Shown here piece after piece: positions 25,433 through 43,104 of a DNA stretch of 64,000 nt. The stretch comes from Rhabditoides inermis (Eukaryota; Nematoda; Chromadorea; Rhabditida; Rhabditidae). Made by a program: the position numbers and the translations under genes. Position 1 is the first letter of the stretch. Every line of letters starts with the position of its first letter. The stretch is from assembly GCA_963966185.1 (NCBI GenBank), contig CAWZYM010000401.1, forward strand, positions 310,001 through 374,000. The letters run 5' to 3'. The notes below the pieces were generated by a model. The model was given only the letters and a program-made list of their open reading frames with translations, did not search any database and was not told the origin of the DNA.

Positions 25433-26234
25433 CGCTGCGATTCAAACGTAAGAATTCAAGCGAGAAAAACAAGGTGGGTAATATGCGTGAAACGGCCGTA
25501 TAGAATGAAACGGCCGTACCTAGGCGGAACACTGGCAGAACACGCGGCGGAGAGAGCGCAGTGAGAGATAGCGAGAGACGACGCGGAAAATCAATAGCAA
25601 CCGCCATATAAAGTGATGGCAACGCCAAAACCAGACCCACACAACCCAGTAGGGTACACACGAGAACATACATCGACGTGCTCTTAAATATCTGTATTAT
25701 TAGGAATTGAATGCGAAAAAAACACTGGAACAAAACGTGAGAGGAAAAAACAATGCGCCTCTCAAACCTATGAAATGACCGCAACATGGAAGGGACACTG
25801 GACACAGTATTGTGACGATTCTGATCAAGGTTCTCTCTCTCGCTCACGCATGCAGCAACAAAATGGCAATGCTTTGGGCGCGCTTTTAGCTAATTGCTTA
25901 TTAATATAGAAATCGCTCAGTATGAAACAGGATAGAACTCGGTGGGTTGGAGTGGGCGAGGGACGCGCGCGGGTGTGTGACTCTATGCGGGCACATGGCG
26001 CCGCCGCAGCTCTCACATCGCTCTCCAATTCTCTCTCTTTCTCTCTATCTACTCTTGAGTGACTAAGAGTGTATGACGCGTGTGCGGGAAGGGAAGGGAC
26101 GGGACTGGATGGGAAGAGTGTCCGTCCACGAGGGGGCGGGTCCAAGAGGGGCGGGGCGGGGAGGAAGGGGCTACCGGTGTGTGTGGTGGTGGGTGGAGTG
26201 TGGGAATGTACAGGCGGACGGGAGGGGTGAGGGT
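25433..26234. other. Intergenic region between the sideroflexin gene and sem-5
   Basis: About 800 bases, GC-rich near 26080-26230. No supported gene. The gap is too long for a typical nematode operon junction, so the two genes probably have separate promoters. Confidence 0.55.
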
Positions 26235-30509
<4,275 letters not shown>

Positions 30510-32068
30510 ACCCGACCTACAACACCAGCCAATCAATAAATCAATCACGCGGAAATAACTGCACCGGAACATCAAAGCATGCCCGACAACGCACACGTGC
30601 AATCAATCCACAAACGCATAAACAAACAAAAAACACGAGCGACGAGGCAGGAGTAAGTGAGAGCAGTACGCTCTACCGCCCTAGCCGCAACCAAAGACTG
30701 CCAGACAGCAGCAAGTAGCTGGGAGAAGTGGCGAAGAGAAAAAGAGTACAAGGAGAAGGAGCGCGAGAGCGCGAGAATAATAAGTGAGAGATGGAGAAAA
30801 GGGATAGCGGCGGCGGCGGCGGGCGGCGCACAGCTGACCACTACCACATTCAGCCAATGCACCGATGGATGACATGTAGCAGCGCAGTGGGAAGATAATT
30901 CAGAAAGAAGCTCGATCAGCTGATCAACAGCCGCAATCAACAGCGTCCCGCCGGACATGGATGGCTATATGCGTGGGCCATCTGTCGATCGATCTCCAGG
31001 CCACTCCACTCTCTCTCTCTCACTACGCAGGTGCAATGTGTCATTATACAACACACGCCTCGCGGCCGCCCCGCCGAGACGCGACGCGGCAATGAGGCAG
31101 TAGTGCAGGCTCGGCTAGCCCCGGCCAAATGGCCCTCGACCCACCGCATCGCATCGCCCGGCTCAACACTCAGGCTCAGCTCACATTGCGCCACACCCCG
31201 CTGCGCACCTCGCCAGTGAGAGTGAGCCACTCCATTCTATGGTTATTATGACGTCATCGCCGAGACGATTGCCAGAGATCGGATCGATAGATCAAACTAT
31301 TCGATTCCTGCAAACACTGTGTGAAGGTGGAAAGTGTTCACACATTTTTCGCATAAGAAAATGTTTGCGCGGGGCGAGCGATGAGCGGGAGGCGAGCTGC
31401 GATGCGCCAGACGCGCACAGCAGAATGAATGGAGAAGAACTCGTTCGATCAAAAGAAATGTGTCTGCACGGGCGGAGAAGAAGCAAAAAGAAAATTCGAA
31501 TGACGACGTGACATATGGGACAAGCGGCCAGGAATGCAAGGGGCTAGTACTAGTACAGGAGGAAAGACACTGCTCGGGACGGGTCAATCACCTCGTTTAC
31601 AGGACAGCTGTAAACGACCGTAAACGAGCACGAGGACAATAGAAAGAGGAGAGAAGTGGCGCAACACAACTACACAACACGTAACATACACATTACACAT
31701 ACATCCAAATATTTCAAGGTTCATAGCGACCTCACATTCCACCTCAAAACATGAATTACGCGTTAATAACAAACCTTTATTTCAATAACTTATTAAAGAG
31801 GACGGAAATCAGTGAGTGAAAAGAGAGAAATGTAAAGTACGAAAGCGTTCAAAGGTACAAACAACGGTATAACAACGGTGTCTAAGTATTGGTAACACAA
31901 TAATATGACGAGCCTGCGAAACGTAGTACAAATGTATCTTTCAAATTTCAAAATGTGTTGCAAATGGAGAGAGAGAGTATCGCACCCGCACAAGAGTGGT
32001 GATGAAGAAGCCGATGGGGGCGGGGGTGGAAGAGGCAGGGGAGAAAAGTGAGTAGAGGCCTCTCCCAC
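30510..32068. other. Intergenic region between sem-5 and the LUC7-like gene
   Basis: About 1.56 kb holding the sem-5 promoter region and the 3' UTR of the LUC7-like gene. A minus-strand AATAAA at 31776-31781 is a plausible poly(A) signal for the latter, about 290 bases after its stop. GC-rich sequence with many CG-containing 6-mers at 31050-31210 may be promoter-proximal to sem-5. No supported gene. Confidence 0.5.
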
Positions 32069-34115
32069 CTACCGCCTCCTCCTCTCACTGTCCCTATCCC
32101 TGTCCCCGCGTCGGCCATCCCTGTCCCGAGACCGCGAACGACGCCTTCTATCCCGATCGCTGAAATGTGAATGAATAAATGGTTAGACATATGATAAACA
32201 CCACTCACCTCCTGTGTCTGTCGTATCGGTCCCTGGATCGGCTGCGCGAGCGACTCCTCGACCGTCGCTTCTTCTCGGCCGCTCCACCACTAGTGTGCCT
32301 GTCCCCCCTGTCCGACGAAGAAGGGCCCTTCTGCTTATCCAGCTCGGTCTAAACTTTTCCATTACACATGGTCAAGATAACGTCGTCGGTTCTCGACAAG
32401 AAGTAACCACCGACAGATACTTCACGCAGACTAAAACCGGTGCGTTTCATCTCCGTTGTTGTATTCTTGAAGTAAATCAATTCGAAAGATAACGACATGC
32501 GCGCACCCTGAGCTCGTCGATCGTGTTGGCGATGCGCTGGTAGCCGACGTGCATCTTTCCGGTGAGGTGCTCCTCGACGCGACACGCCGCGTCGCCCTTG
32601 ATCAGCATGCATCCACACACCTCGCACACCTGTATGAAAACATAACATTTGATACAATCAAACGAATCAATCCGCTCACCTCCATCTGCTTGAAGTTGAG
32701 TTCGTCGAGCTGCGCGCCGGCCGGTAGGTCCCGCTGCTGAAATCCAACAATTATAAATAATCGAATATCGGATAATGTAATAATTAATAATCAAATATCG
32801 AATAATGGTGGCACCTGCTCGAGTGTCTCGCGCTCCTTCTTGAGCTTCTCGCTCAGCTCCACCAACTCGACCGAACGCGCAATCGCCCCGTCCGCACCCG
32901 CCTGCAACGCACACATGTTCATCTCATCCGATTAGCAAGATCACGAAACACACGTTTCATGAGCAACATTAACAACCCATCACTCAGCGAAATTAATGAA
33001 ACTACAGCTCACAGCTCACCAATGATAATAAACAATAATAATAAATTAAACATAATAATGAATACCTTCTCGGCATCGTCTTGCGCCTTCTCGATCTCCT
33101 TGTCCAGCTCGGCTATGCGCGCCTCCGCCGCTGCACGCTTATCGTCCAGAACCCGCTGAAACATTTCCACAATGAACAATCTTTCGGCAGGAATAGTTTT
33201 CAATTTAAACAGTTTAAAATTGAAAACCAAGCACCTCGCCGTGGCTGCTACTGGCACGGAGCTTCTCCTTGTTCCGCTTGATCTTGCGCTGAATCTCGTC
33301 CTGCAGCTGTTGGAAGTACTGCAGTGTCATGCGCTCGTACCTAAACAACAAAACTGTGTTTTAACTATCAGCAAAAATGCGGACAAAAATATACAAACGC
33401 ACCCAAGTCGGAAGCGTTTGGAGGACTTCTCGTACTCCTCGCGAAGGCGCTCGTCGTGGAATTTCTGACACGGACCTAAACACGTATGAATCAGAATAAG
33501 ATAACTGGCGCCTAAAAATCCAAATCGTGACTCCACCCCGGAGTGCCAAAGTGGTGTTTTCATGTGTTTCTTTTCCAGAAATCGATTTGTATTGTTTATA
33601 GAATCAATCTATAACTGTGATAAGACATTTATAACTTAAAATATCTGAATTTTATACAAGTTGAAATTTTCATGAAATTTCAAACTTTCATGAGTGAAAT
33701 TTAACTTATCAATTATCTTCCAAATATCATTTGAGAATGTTTGTAAATCATTAGAATCAAAAATATTGACCTAGAAAGTTGTAGTGAGCAAAAGTGTGGA
33801 GTCACGATTTGGATTAATAGACGGAAATAATAAGAACTTAACCGAAACGAGCTAACAACACTCACCGAGATCGTACTTAGTATTGGTGAACATATCGTGG
33901 GGACAGTAGGCAACGAGCGCGTACTTGCACGATTCGGGGTCCTGAAACAAGATAATATAATTACACGGAAAACAAAGCAATAATACAAAAGAAAACACAA
34001 ACAGAAACGTAAGACTCACGTCGTATCGAATCTGAATGTTAGTGCCGACGTCGGCGTTGCGACGCGGGCCCATCAGCTCGTCCATCATGGCCGCCATCGC
34101 ATCGCGCGCCGACAT
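32069..34115 (-). CDS. LUC7-like U1 snRNP-associated splicing factor
   Basis: LUC7 family proteins bind U1 snRNP and help select 5' splice sites. Ten phase-compatible exons encode 312 residues: 34020-34115, 33866-33941, 33403-33475, 33235-33340, 33066-33155, 32815-32901, 32680-32736, 32507-32629, 32209-32348, 32069-32159. Features in order: MMDELMGPRRN at the N terminus, a CCCH-type finger (CKYALVAYCPHDMF ... GPCQKFHD), a long charged helix or coiled coil (about 90-190, EARIAELDKEIEKAQDDAEK), a second finger (VCEVCGCMLIKGDAACRVEE, then HLTGKMHVGY), and an Arg/Ser- and Arg/Asp-rich tail ([11 protein letters not shown] ... RDSERRRR). A TTGTCTGCAG acceptor lies ten bases before the ATG. Orthologous in type to human LUC7L/LUC7L2; the C. 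elegans counterpart I recall is B0495.8. Confidence 0.93.
32380..32490. repeat. Partial copy of a short interspersed element
   Basis: Within the LUC7-like intron 32349-32506, about 100 bases (starting near CGACAAGAAGTAACCACCGA and ending GTAAATCAATTCGA) match the 3' part of the element inserted at 56454-56808, including ACTTCACGCAGACTAAA and TTTCATCTCCGTTGTTGTAT. This makes at least two copies of the family in the window. Confidence 0.8.
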
Positions 34116-35699
34116 CGCCGGGGGCTGCAGACAATTGCATACAACATGGAAATGAACATTGTTTACTCGCGTACACAAGCGCTTTAAAAATTTAAAACCG
34201 AGTCGTTACGTCGCTCGCGTTTCAAATTACGTCGCAATGAATAGATCTACACATTTCGATTATTCAAAATAACGCTAGAACTACTGTGCATGATACTGTG
34301 AATGAAAATTGATATAAAATACAAAAACAAAACAAAAAAAACAATCACAAAAGTAACAAAACAAACAATTGACAAGGGATAGCACTTACGTCATATACCG
34401 TGAAATAAATGTTGGAATGGAAAGGCAATAGTATCGTCCTACTTTATTTGATAAGAGGTTGAAATAAGTAAATCGTGAATAAAATTATTTATTCAAGAAA
34501 AAATCAAGGATACTTTTTCAGAAAGTTTCACTCAAGTGGTGTTTGATGCTTTCTGTTCTGAATTGAACGTTCACACGTTCCTTTGCAATCAACGTTGTTG
34601 CACCACTCCAGAGTAATCAACATACTCCATTGAACTGTAATTAGTTTCTTTATTTTACCATTCCAGAATAGTGAATGGCCGCATTTGTGATAAACCACTC
34701 ATTTGTCAGGATATGTAAAATGACTGAAATGAACGAGACTGACCTTGCGTAAAGCATCTTCGATTTCACCTTTTCAACTGCTGTCCACACAGCGAACGAA
34801 AGCCAATGTATCCTATTGTAGAGCATAATGTCTCTTAGTTTATATTAATTGCTTATTTTTTTAACTGAGCAATTTACAAGCGCAACATGATTTCAATTGA
34901 ATGTTGTGTAGTCGATGCGCGCTGAAGATAACCGTGGTGACGTCCATCTTGTAATCGCCCATTCCTCAAATACATTCTACTTTGCCGGTTCGCAATCATC
35001 TACACCAAACTGTTCGGTCGCTCGCATCAGCTAGATTGCTATATCATTCTCATATGAGATTCCCTTACGTCAAGAGACAGCGTATTCTTTTCTTCTCTTC
35101 TCCTTCTACTCATGTCTCATGTCCTTGTATGCGTGGGTCGATCACAATTCCACTCCCCTTGATAGGAGCTACTATACCGCCTATAAGCCCTACCCATTCT
35201 ATAAACCCATCTATCCGATAAGGACAGATACACCCACACTACAGAACAGAGAAAAAATGGACAGTTTCACAATCCTTGATGTGGTTTTAGGCAATCAGGC
35301 GGCACCTCCATAATGGTTTGATATACTTGGCGACGTTGATGACCCTGCAGGCACGAGAACAGCGAGAACGTGCAAGCCCCTCTATGGACAACCAGAACAA
35401 GGGAGAGCAGGGGAGAGGCAGTATCTCTACTGAGATACAGCAAGAAGTAAGGACCATGATCGACGCAATAACCCCACTATATGCAAATACCAAATCATCC
35501 ACACGTCCATAATCCGAAACATCGCTACACGGATTTTATCTAGAAAGAATAGCATCGCACACATGAAAATCATTTATCAGATGAGTACGTGATGTAGTGG
35601 TAGTGACACATTTTGGAGATGTATTGGTATGGGGGTTAAGCAGATGTAGATGCGGGTATATACATTGGAGAATCATCATAAAACAGCGAGATCAGTCGC
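34116..35699. other. Intergenic region between the LUC7-like gene and histone H3.3
   Basis: About 1.58 kb, AT-rich. It should contain the LUC7-like promoter and the H3.3 3' UTR. No canonical histone 3' stem-loop was seen after the H3.3 stop, which fits a polyadenylated replacement histone. The two plus-strand frames near 35000-35510 have no recognisable features. Confidence 0.5.
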
Positions 35700-36510
<811 letters not shown>

Positions 36511-37546
36511 CTACTAAAAATCAATAAATCAATAACAAAAAAATTGCAAAACAATAACCGCACAGTATGAATCATCGAGATAATGAAATAGCAATACTGA
36601 AGAAATCGGGGGAAACAACATGACCACATATAGCAATCCATATAAACACATTGGTGTACTAGTGTGCATGAAAGTACTCGAAAAATTTAGCCAAAATAGA
36701 ACTAATTAGAAAAATGCGAGAAAAAAATGAGCGGAGAAGGAGCGCGCGCAACCGCTTGAGGTGGCGGGGCGGGCGGCGAGTGACCGCGTGGTATGGAGAG
36801 CTGCGGATCGATAACCCTCCCCGCACCGCCACACTTATCCCGCCACAACTTCCCGCCAAAAACAGCACCCTCCACTTCCGCAATGCCCCCGGCCACCACA
36901 ACCCCTTCATCCAGCCTTCCTTGACCAATATTCCCAGAGCCGCTGCAAAATTTGACCTGGAACACAGTAATTTGCATAGTTTTCGATACATGTTCTATTC
37001 CCGGTCGCTATTCAGGCCGAGAAAAAGGGGCGTGGTTTGGTCCAAACCTTTAGCGATTCAGTCGCGCGCACACTGAGATGTGGATGTTGTGCCCGAGCGT
37101 GCACATGTGTGAAAGCTTTGTAAACTCCTCAAAAGTGCATCTGGAGAGATTCGATACAGCGTGAACACATATCTACGCTGCGTGGGACGCATAATGCTGC
37201 TCCCGTTTTTCGGTTTCTATAGTCAATGATGAGAGGGAGGAGAAATAGCACTGATAATGAAGAGAGCCGAGAGAGGCGAGGGCGGCGAGAGTGAAGAGAC
37301 GGGAGAACGCATCATGACGCTCTCGTATCGTTTGTCGAACTGACTGCCGGCGATGTCGAGAGGTCTGTCCGCGAAAAAATCACTACTAGGGGTATAAATT
37401 GGGCCGAGAGGAGGAGAAGTTGATAGTGTACGCATACTAGCCAGATTCACGTATTTGTGACTTGCTCGGTGCAGGCGAGACGGAACTAGCGTGGTCTAAC
37501 ATGTGTCTCTGAAGCGCGTGTTATGTATCGGAGATGTTCCTTTCAT

Positions 37547-37592
<46 letters not shown>

Positions 37593-37784
37593 CATCTCTC
37601 TCTATCTCCTCCCCCCTTGCGGCGCTGAAAAGCGGCGGATTCTGCATGGGCGGCGCCTATTGGTAAACAACACGGTCACTTTGTATAGTCATGTAGTCGT
37701 AGTCGTAGTCGTAGTCGCTCTCTCACTGTCTCTTCTGTCTCTCCTTTTCTTTCTTTCTCTTTCTCTTTCTCTTTCTCTCTCTTA

Positions 37785-37972
37785 AGTTGCGGTCAGTCTC
37801 TTCAAAACACTCCCGAATGCCTCCGAAACACTTCGAAATTGCCTTGCGAAACGCCCTCAGAACACTCCCGAATTGCCTTTGGAATACCCCCGAACACTCC
37901 CGAACACTTCGGAATGCCTTGCGATCTCTTCGAAACACTTCGGAATTGATTCCGAAGAGACTGACCGCACCT
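37785..37972. mobile_element. 188-bp inverted-repeat element (MITE), TTA-flanked
   Basis: Starts AGTTGCGGTCAGTCTCTTC and ends with the reverse complement GAAGAGACTGACCGCACCT, giving a 19-base inverted terminus with one mismatch. TTA lies on both sides (37782-37784 and 37973-37975), consistent with a 3-bp target duplication of the PIF/Harbinger type. Inside are several degenerate copies of ACACTCCCGAATGCCT. It encodes nothing. Related pieces occur at 51416-51500 and 51584-51657. Confidence 0.8.
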
Positions 37973-38104
37973 TTATCTCACCACACATACACCCATAGTA
38001 GAGCTAGTGGGTACCTAGATTTGCACTAGATCTTTGTACAAAGCACGCAACAAACCCGTTCCCGCTTCTCTCTTTATGTTTCTTTCCTTCTATCGCCCTG
38101 TCCT

Positions 38105-38400
38105 TGCCTTCCTGTGTGTAGTATGTCCGGGGAAACCCCTCTGAACGTATATGTGTTCGCTTGCATTGATCTCTCCCCCGTCTACTTCCCCCCACCCCCT
38201 CGCTCTGTACGTGCGTTTCTTCGCGTAGCGTGTCTGGGGGAACCCCCCTGCTTTATATGTGTGCTCGACCGTCTTTATCTCTCCCTCTCTCCCCCGCACA
38301 AGCTCCCTCTCCACTGCTCCGGCTCTGCTCTCTCCCCCTCTCCCGTTCTCTCGTGCGTTCGCATGCGTGGTGTGTCCGCGGGGAAGCCCCCGTTGCTCTT
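38105..38400. repeat. Degenerate tandem repeats with G/C palindromes upstream of the HAD gene
   Basis: Three diverged units of 105-140 bases each begin with GT.GTGTC(C/T)GGGG followed by AAACCCC, GAACCCCCC or GAAGCCCCC (about 38122, 38229 and 38368), then TATATGTGT in two of them, then a pyrimidine-rich stretch. The GGGGAAACCCC-type core is nearly palindromic. The last unit ends about 60 bases before the HAD start codon. Confidence 0.6.
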
Positions 38401-38454
38401 TGCTGACTGAGCCGATCCCGCCTCCTCTCATAGTCACGTGCGTCATTTGCAGGC

Positions 38455-39527
38455 ATGGCGAGCGTGTCGGGCAAGTTGTGCCGCGTCGCTACCTCCCTCC
38501 TCACGCCGAGTGAGTTTTTTTGTATTGTTGGAAAAACATTTGTCTCATCACTCATAGGGAATGAGACTACTGCGATTCCAATTGTTCTCAGCCGAAACCA
38601 AGACAAAGTCTTGAATTATAACGACTGTAGTTATCCTCTACTGTACCCTCTCTCTTACCGCACGCTTCAGCGGAGAGGCCGATCATCAGCCAGAAGTTCG
38701 CGTCCGCGTTCAACTTCCGCTCGCAGTCGGATGTAGAGGACGCGAAGAAATCGCTGGTGATCTTCGATAAGGTTCGTGTCGCATCTTGAACTTGTACCCA
38801 AGTGCATGTTTCAGGATGGCACTCTTATCTGCTTCCACAGCATGTGGGTGCCGTGGACTCTGCACACCGCACAGAGGTACCTGTTCTTACATCGATGAGA
38901 GTACACTCAAAGTTCACATCAGACTCGAGAACGTCTCGAACCTCCCAGTGTCGGAGAAGGTCTACCGACTGCTCGGATTCTGCCCGGTAGAGCAGAAGGT
39001 GAGTGGGCGAGTCTCTGAGAGAGAGAGAGAGAGAGACTGTTGTTGTGGTGAATGACAACAAGGTTATTCGTGATAGCTAACTCTCTTTTTCATGCTTTAC
39101 GTCACACGTGTTTTTGATTGAACATAATTTTTCCGTGTATCTATTCTATACTTAGCAGAGCAAAAACCAAATGTTCAGTTCCTTAACAGAATATAAGAAG
39201 CGGACTAAAGGCTACTCAGAATTCTGAATAAATAGTAAGTTGAGGTGCGTCCGGGGCTTCTCGCGGAAGGCACAATGCAGCAGATTCGAGACCAAATCCA
39301 GACGCTGCTCATCAGCCACGGACTCACAGAGACACAGGTAAAACATCAAACGTGGAAAGGCACCATGTTCCAATCCAGGCGCGTTCGGTCGTCTCCGTCT
39401 CCGTGGAGGACTGTCAAACAGACCAGGGCATGCTGCGAGAGATCCACGATCTCAAAGAGCTCTTCTCGCTGCTCCGCCATCACGACGTCAAAGTCGCCAT
39501 CTGCACCGCTGACAGCAGGTTAGGCGA

Positions 39528-39574
<47 letters not shown>

Positions 39575-41232
39575 CCACGTTTTGCCAGTTGATCGCTCAA
39601 AGTGCACTTTATCATCCAGTTTTTTACACTCGCCTATGCGGCGTGTTTGGATGCGAACGCGAAACGGGATTAGTAGTTCAAAGTCGAAACGGCAAAGATT
39701 CACGTGAACCGCACAGTTTGTGATTTGGGACAACGCTTTTTCATTCACCGAACAAAAATTTGACCGATCAAGTGACGCGAAGCTCAACGTGTTCTAAACT
39801 GTTACAACGCGATCAGATACTATCTGCTGACAACGTAACCTTGATTTCGGCAAACCATTATTTCTACTTTGATGCGCAAAAGAAATGCCCACTGCAGGGA
39901 TCGATCCTGCGACCTTCTGTTTACAAGACAGACGCTCTGCCACTGAGCTAAACGGGCGATGCATGCGTGACCAATAATCGCAGTGTTCCCCGCGCTCGAG
40001 TGTTCACACGCTGACAAACATTCAAGAGCATTAGATAACGCTTAAAGATATTCATAATTATAAAACACTATATTTAGGTTTAAAAATAATTTAGGTCCGG
40101 CACGATGGGAGCATTGACGAAACTGGGACTGGTGGATCTGGTGGATGCGGTGGTGTGCGGAGACGACCGGGGAGCCCGGCCCAAGCCCGATCCCCACAAT
40201 GCTCTCGCTATCTGCAGGGCCCTGAAAGTACTTCCGCAGGTATCTTATTATCATTATACATTACGTCAGCACAACACGTAAGAAATAGTGAAAGGTGTTG
40301 CATGAGCAGTCGAAATCACCAGTCAACTCACGCAGAAGTCAAAGTGTCAGAGTGTCGGAGTGTGATCTGACAAAGAGTGCGTTGCAGGAAGCGTTGATGG
40401 TGGGCGATACGCTGGCCGATATGGGTATGGGTCGGTCGGCGCGGCTGGGCGGCACGGTGGCCGTCCTATCCGGAGTCGGTCGGACCCACGAGCTCTCCCC
40501 ACACGCCGACCATGTGGTGAGTGAATGAGTGAGAAGTGACTATGTATTTGAAAACCTTCATGATACGAAAATACACTTCGGAACCATATCTTCGAAAGTA
40601 ATTAGCAATGTAGGGGTTGTAAAGGCAGAGGCATATTGCAAGGCATCTTGGAAGTAGTTGGAAATCATTTAAAGTAATTTGAAGAGACTGATCACTTGAG
40701 CAGTGATAGGGCCAGACTCGAGCATGTAAAATTTTTGAGATACAGCATACAGAAAGACCACTTTCTGAGGATTTTTCTGTGGTTGGGGGCGCGTTCTGAG
40801 ATTTTTTTTCTGAAGATTGAAGAAGCGCTGTCGTTCTGAAATCTTTCTGAGTACTTCCTGAGAATCATTTGCCATCATAATATGAGTTTAGTCTACTTTG
40901 TGTAGATCAAACAATCAAATGCAATATTCGCGAATATAACACCTGCTTTAATTATTTCGTAATCGAATGTCCATAACACCATAACATCAAATCACACTCT
41001 GACTCTATGACTTGTGCCTCGCACGTGAGTCAGTGCGTGACTATGATTTCTGCGCTTGCAACTCCTTTCATTATCTCTCACGTGTCGTGCTACACTGCTA
41101 CAAAGCTACAGAGCGGGGACAATGGTGACAGTGCATCCCTTCTCTCCTCTCTCCTTTTTGTCCTTATCGATAGCCTTGCAGGTGCCGCACGTTGGCGAAC
41201 TCATGCCGATCGTGCTCGGACAGAGGACGTGA
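38455..41232 (+). CDS. HAD-superfamily phosphatase, possibly mitochondrial
   Basis: Nine phase-compatible exons give 283 residues: 38455-38509, 38671-38771, 38815-38876, 38923-38998, 39245-39337, 39379-39518, 40095-40239, 40388-40516, 41182-41232. The haloacid dehalogenase motifs are complete: motif I DKDGT with the nucleophile at Asp51 and acid/base at Asp53 (split across exons 2 and 3), motif II at ICTADS (170-175), motif III lysine in RPKPDP (Lys206), motif IV GDTLAD (230-235). A long insert between motifs I and II (about 60-165) is a C1-type cap. This is the phosphoglycolate-phosphatase-like group, but the substrate is unknown. The Arg/Ser-rich start without acidic residues (MASVSGKLCRVATSLL) could be a mitochondrial presequence. 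A TTTGCAG acceptor lies two bases before the ATG. A tRNA gene sits antisense in intron 6. Confidence 0.9.
39887..39957 (-). tRNA. tRNA-Thr (anticodon TGT)
   Basis: The minus strand folds as a full cloverleaf of 71 bases without CCA. Acceptor GCCCGTT pairs with AGTGGGC (one G-T and one T-G). The D arm is GCTC..GAGC, the anticodon stem TCTGT/ACAGA with loop CTTGTAA (anticodon TGT), and the T stem GCAGG/CCTGC with loop ATCGATC, unusual in having A rather than T at its first position. A run of T (TTTCTTTT) follows on the minus strand as a Pol III terminator. There is no intron. It lies in a 576-base intron of the HAD gene, antisense to it. Confidence 0.93.
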
Positions 41233-41967
41233 CGTCTGCTGGTGACGGATTCTGCACGTCAATTTCAATCACCTCCGATAATCGTAGCTACCCGTGGTGT
41301 TGGTTGTATGCTCTAGTCGATTGTGTTTTGTGTACTATGTACAATCAGCAAACAGAAGCCTATAATATGTACTGTGTATAGATGTCCAATTCCGATCGCT
41401 TTTCATGATCGCATTCTGCTATTACGTGTGTGTATAAATGTGTTCGTGGGAGAGTGTTTGCAAGACGAGAAAATATCACAAATCACGAATTATAAGAAAA
41501 GGGAAGCATCGAGCATCTGATCTGTCTCAAAAAATTTGGCAGTACGCAATGTCCTGGCTCTTGTCAGCCCAGTTTTTGTGCCAGATATTGCGGGCGCGCA
41601 AGATTTTTGGAAACATGTCGACCGGTCAACGAAGATAACTTATCGAATCTAAATGACCCGAACATGCCAGATAACACTCGCTTTCCATTCGCATTCCGAA
41701 CGCAGCCAGTAACAAACAATTCGTAACGAGCAGATCTGATAGGATTGATATGATTATACACATGATAATCATGCACGCCGAACAATGGATGACCGTATAT
41801 GGCATACAGTTGCGGTGTGGTATCACTCGCCTCTCGAAAACATCACTCTCCGCGCGCGCGTTCGCGTGTCTTATCAGTAGTGATAGCAGGTAGTGTTATA
41901 GCCGCGCCGGCTCGCCCCGTCCGCTCACTCACCACTCCCACACACCCCGTACGCCGGCCGCCCTTCG
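41233..41967. other. Intergenic region between the HAD and LRR genes
   Basis: About 735 bases on the same strand as both neighbours. It probably contains the HAD 3' UTR and the LRR-gene promoter. An acceptor-like GATAGCAG ends near 41889, about 80 bases before the LRR-gene ATG. No other feature supported. Confidence 0.5.
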
Positions 41968-43057
41968 ATGCTACAGATCTGCTGCGCTTCCCACAATCCG
42001 GCGCATTCCACACCAAAGGTCAGTGTCGCCGTCTTCCGTGCTTAGAACCATGTTCCTACCGCTTCTTGCAGGAGACCCGTCTGGACAAGAGGCTCAAGTC
42101 GGTCGACGTTTCCCACCAGGGGCTTCAGTGGGTCTTCACTCTTAAAGTTTCCGAAAATGTGTCTTCCTTCCATCATAAATGTGTGGCTGGGCGTCTCATG
42201 TATGTGGGCGCAGCGCAGAAGCGGGGTGGAGAAAGGAAGGATAAAACGGAAAACAGCGTGACACTGTCGAGACTGGTGAAGCAGCATCGCGCTGATAGCA
42301 TTATCACTGTACTATCGATCGGAATTTCGAAAGACACCCGAGCACAAACACTGTCTATAGAGTGGTGGCAGGGGGAAGCTTCCAGCACACTAAAATTAGG
42401 CAATATGGAGTTCACACCATCACACCACCACACCACCACACCATCACACCATCACACCATCACACCACTTACACCACCACACCATCACACCATCACACCA
42501 TCACACCATCACACCACCACAACTTAGCGCAACCACACTATTCACCACGACTGATTATGTGATGGTGTGGTAGTTTGGTGGTGTGGTGGTGTGAGTGGTG
42601 TGGTGGTGTGGTGGTGTGGTGGTGTGATTTCCTATATGTGGTGTGGGTGGTGTGGTGGTGTGAGTGGTGGAGTGGTGTGGTGGTGTGGTGGTGTGGTGGT
42701 GTGGTGGTGTGGTGGTGTGGTGGTGTGATGGTGTGATTTCCTATTCGCCCTAAAATTAGGCATGACAATTGCCAATAATACCCATTTCTACCTTATCAGT
42801 CTAATAATAAAACATGATGTCACGAAATTGTAAGTTGCAACAATAGTGACACCACTACCATCCTGAGAATGGTACAATAGTGTATAGTGACGTCATCATG
42901 GTACTTTTCAGCATTCTTCCTCGCGTGGTCATCGAGAACCGTCACGAGATCGAGCACCTGATCGCTGATGGCAACCTGCTAAACGAGAACTCGTTCAACT
43001 GCCCGCGCATGCCGCACCTGCAGACGCTGTCGCTCAACAACTGCCAGGTAGCCAGCT

Positions 43058-43104
<47 letters not shown>

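Noticed and set aside
41799..42527. 242-codon frame covering the first LRR-gene exons
   Set aside because: Out of frame with the LRR exons for much of its length, crosses their splice sites and ends in the CACCA repeat.
42390..42762. Interstitial telomere
   Set aside because: TTAGGC occurs only once at each border; there is no tandem telomeric repeat.
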